A stretch of DNA of 7,449 nt from Aquifex aeolicus (GTDB taxonomy: Bacteria; Aquificota; Aquificia; Aquificales; Aquificaceae), in NCBI GenBank assembly GCA_011375045.1, contig DRNB01000001.1, positions 1 to 7,449 on the forward strand, read 5' to 3'. This document shows positions 6,916-7,449 of this stretch, one piece after another (the first letter of the stretch is position 1; each line of letters opens with the position of its first letter). Made by a program: the position numbers and the translations under genes. Below the pieces are notes generated by a model. That model made no database searches and was not told where the DNA came from. It was given only the letters and a program-made list of their open reading frames with translations.

Positions 6916-7449
6916 CCCTCCCCGAGGTGGGATCCAGGGTGGGATCCGGAGCTTTTCCTGTGAGCATATCGAGAAGCTCCCTGACGTGGACGATGCCCTG
7001 CCTTCTGAGTTTGTATCCGTTGGCTCCGCTGATGAATATCCCCTCCTCGTAATCACCGAGCCAGGCTGCCCCGAGCCTGTCGGCTATGCAGAAGCCCACC
7101 TTCTTAGCCTCCTCTCCCTTGCCGCAGGGGGTAATGCAGTGGGAAACACAGCCCATCCATCCGTTGACCCCCGCCAGCAACCTCTCGACGAAGGGTGTCC
7201 TTATCACGCGCAGAGGGTATCCAACAGGGGATTTGAGGAGGACGATATCCTCCTTCCTGGTGTCGAGGATTATCTCCTTGTATATGAGGGGTGCATCGCA
7301 CTCATGGGTGGCAACAAACCTCGTCGCCATCTGAACGCCCGCCACACCCCTTTCCAGATACCAGAGTATATCCCTGTAGCTCCAGACTCCCCCTGCCACT
7401 ATTACAGGTATGTCTCCCCATCTGCGGGCTTCCTGAAGCACCTCCGGCA
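6902..7449 (-). CDS. Nitronate-monooxygenase-type flavin oxidoreductase, C-terminal part (5' end outside window)
   Basis: This is an FMN-binding TIM-barrel protein of the 2-nitropropane dioxygenase / FabK superfamily. The frame is open through base 7449, and the GTG at 7441 is an internal Val (the frame upstream reads P-E), so the start lies outside. Counting from that Val, IPVIVAGGVWSYRDI (11-25) and GVAGVQMATRFVATHECDAP (32-51) form the phosphate-binding part of the FMN site, with a TxExDAP-like tail. The C-terminal region carries Cys98, Cys102, Cys106 and Cys118 (C-x3-C-x3-C-x11-C), then GDYEEGIFISGANGYKL (129-145). A Cys-rich segment followed by GANxY is typical of one NMO subgroup. The substrate cannot be told. 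The last residues contain a PDPT-LDPT repeat encoded by a 12-base tandem repeat. The stop (6904-6902) lies within the end of the pgeF-like gene. Confidence 0.85.
   Translation of the reverse strand, partial: PEVLQEARRWGDIPVIVAGGVWSYRDILWYLERGVAGVQMATRFVATHECDAPLIYKEIILDTRKEDIVLLKSPVGYPLRVIRTPFVERLLAGVNGWMGCVSHCITPCGKGEEAKKVGFCIADRLGAAWLGDYEEGIFISGANGYKLRRQGIVHVRELLDMLTGKAPDPTLDPTSGRVIVS
6926..6949. repeat. 12-bp tandem duplication, two copies
   Basis: GGTGGGATCCAG (6926-6937) is followed directly by GGTGGGATCCGG (6938-6949), identical at 11 of 12 positions. It is in frame in the flavin oxidoreductase, giving PDPT then LDPT near the C-terminus, and looks like a small replication-slippage duplication in a tolerant tail. 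Confidence 0.8.

Overview
This is a gene-dense stretch of a bacterial chromosome with ten protein genes, two of them cut by the window edges. The only intergenic gap above 25 bases is the 93-base divergent region at 5178-5270. There is no RNA gene, insertion sequence, CRISPR array or phage gene. Base composition looks moderately GC-rich. Arg is often AGG/AGA, Ile often ATA, and proteins are rich in Glu, Lys and Arg. This, with the tight packing, suggests a thermophile, possibly Aquificota; that assignment is an inference from style, not a database match.

Layout. (1) 1-2738, plus strand: the end of plsY (phosphatidic-acid synthesis), a GT39/ArnT-like polyprenyl-phosphate-sugar glycosyltransferase, and a membrane-anchored protein resembling a PHP-domain phosphoesterase whose metal ligands look lost. 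All three overlap end to start, so they are probably one envelope-related transcription unit. (2) 5177-2745, minus strand: rpsB-tsf-pyrH, the classic ribosomal protein S2 / EF-Ts / UMP kinase operon, with strong Shine-Dalgarno sites and a perfect extended -10 promoter. (3) 5271-6915, plus strand: a small DUF2103-like protein, proC (proline biosynthesis) and a short pgeF/ylmD-type gene, again overlapping. (4) 7449-6902, minus strand: the C-terminal part of a nitronate-monooxygenase-type flavin oxidoreductase, whose end overlaps the end of pgeF.

The most interesting signal is the roughly 80-base leader of rpsB. It contains a perfect 9-bp hairpin, and a segment inside that hairpin can instead pair with bases running into the Shine-Dalgarno sequence. 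The arrangement (a-b-a'-b') is either a pseudoknot or a two-state switch, as expected for S2 autoregulation. Other points are the degenerate PHP-like protein, the rpsB -10 element that overlaps the start codon of the divergent gene, a 23-bp near-perfect palindrome inside plsY, and two tail-to-tail gene junctions without a visible terminator. Most of the window is otherwise ordinary housekeeping DNA.
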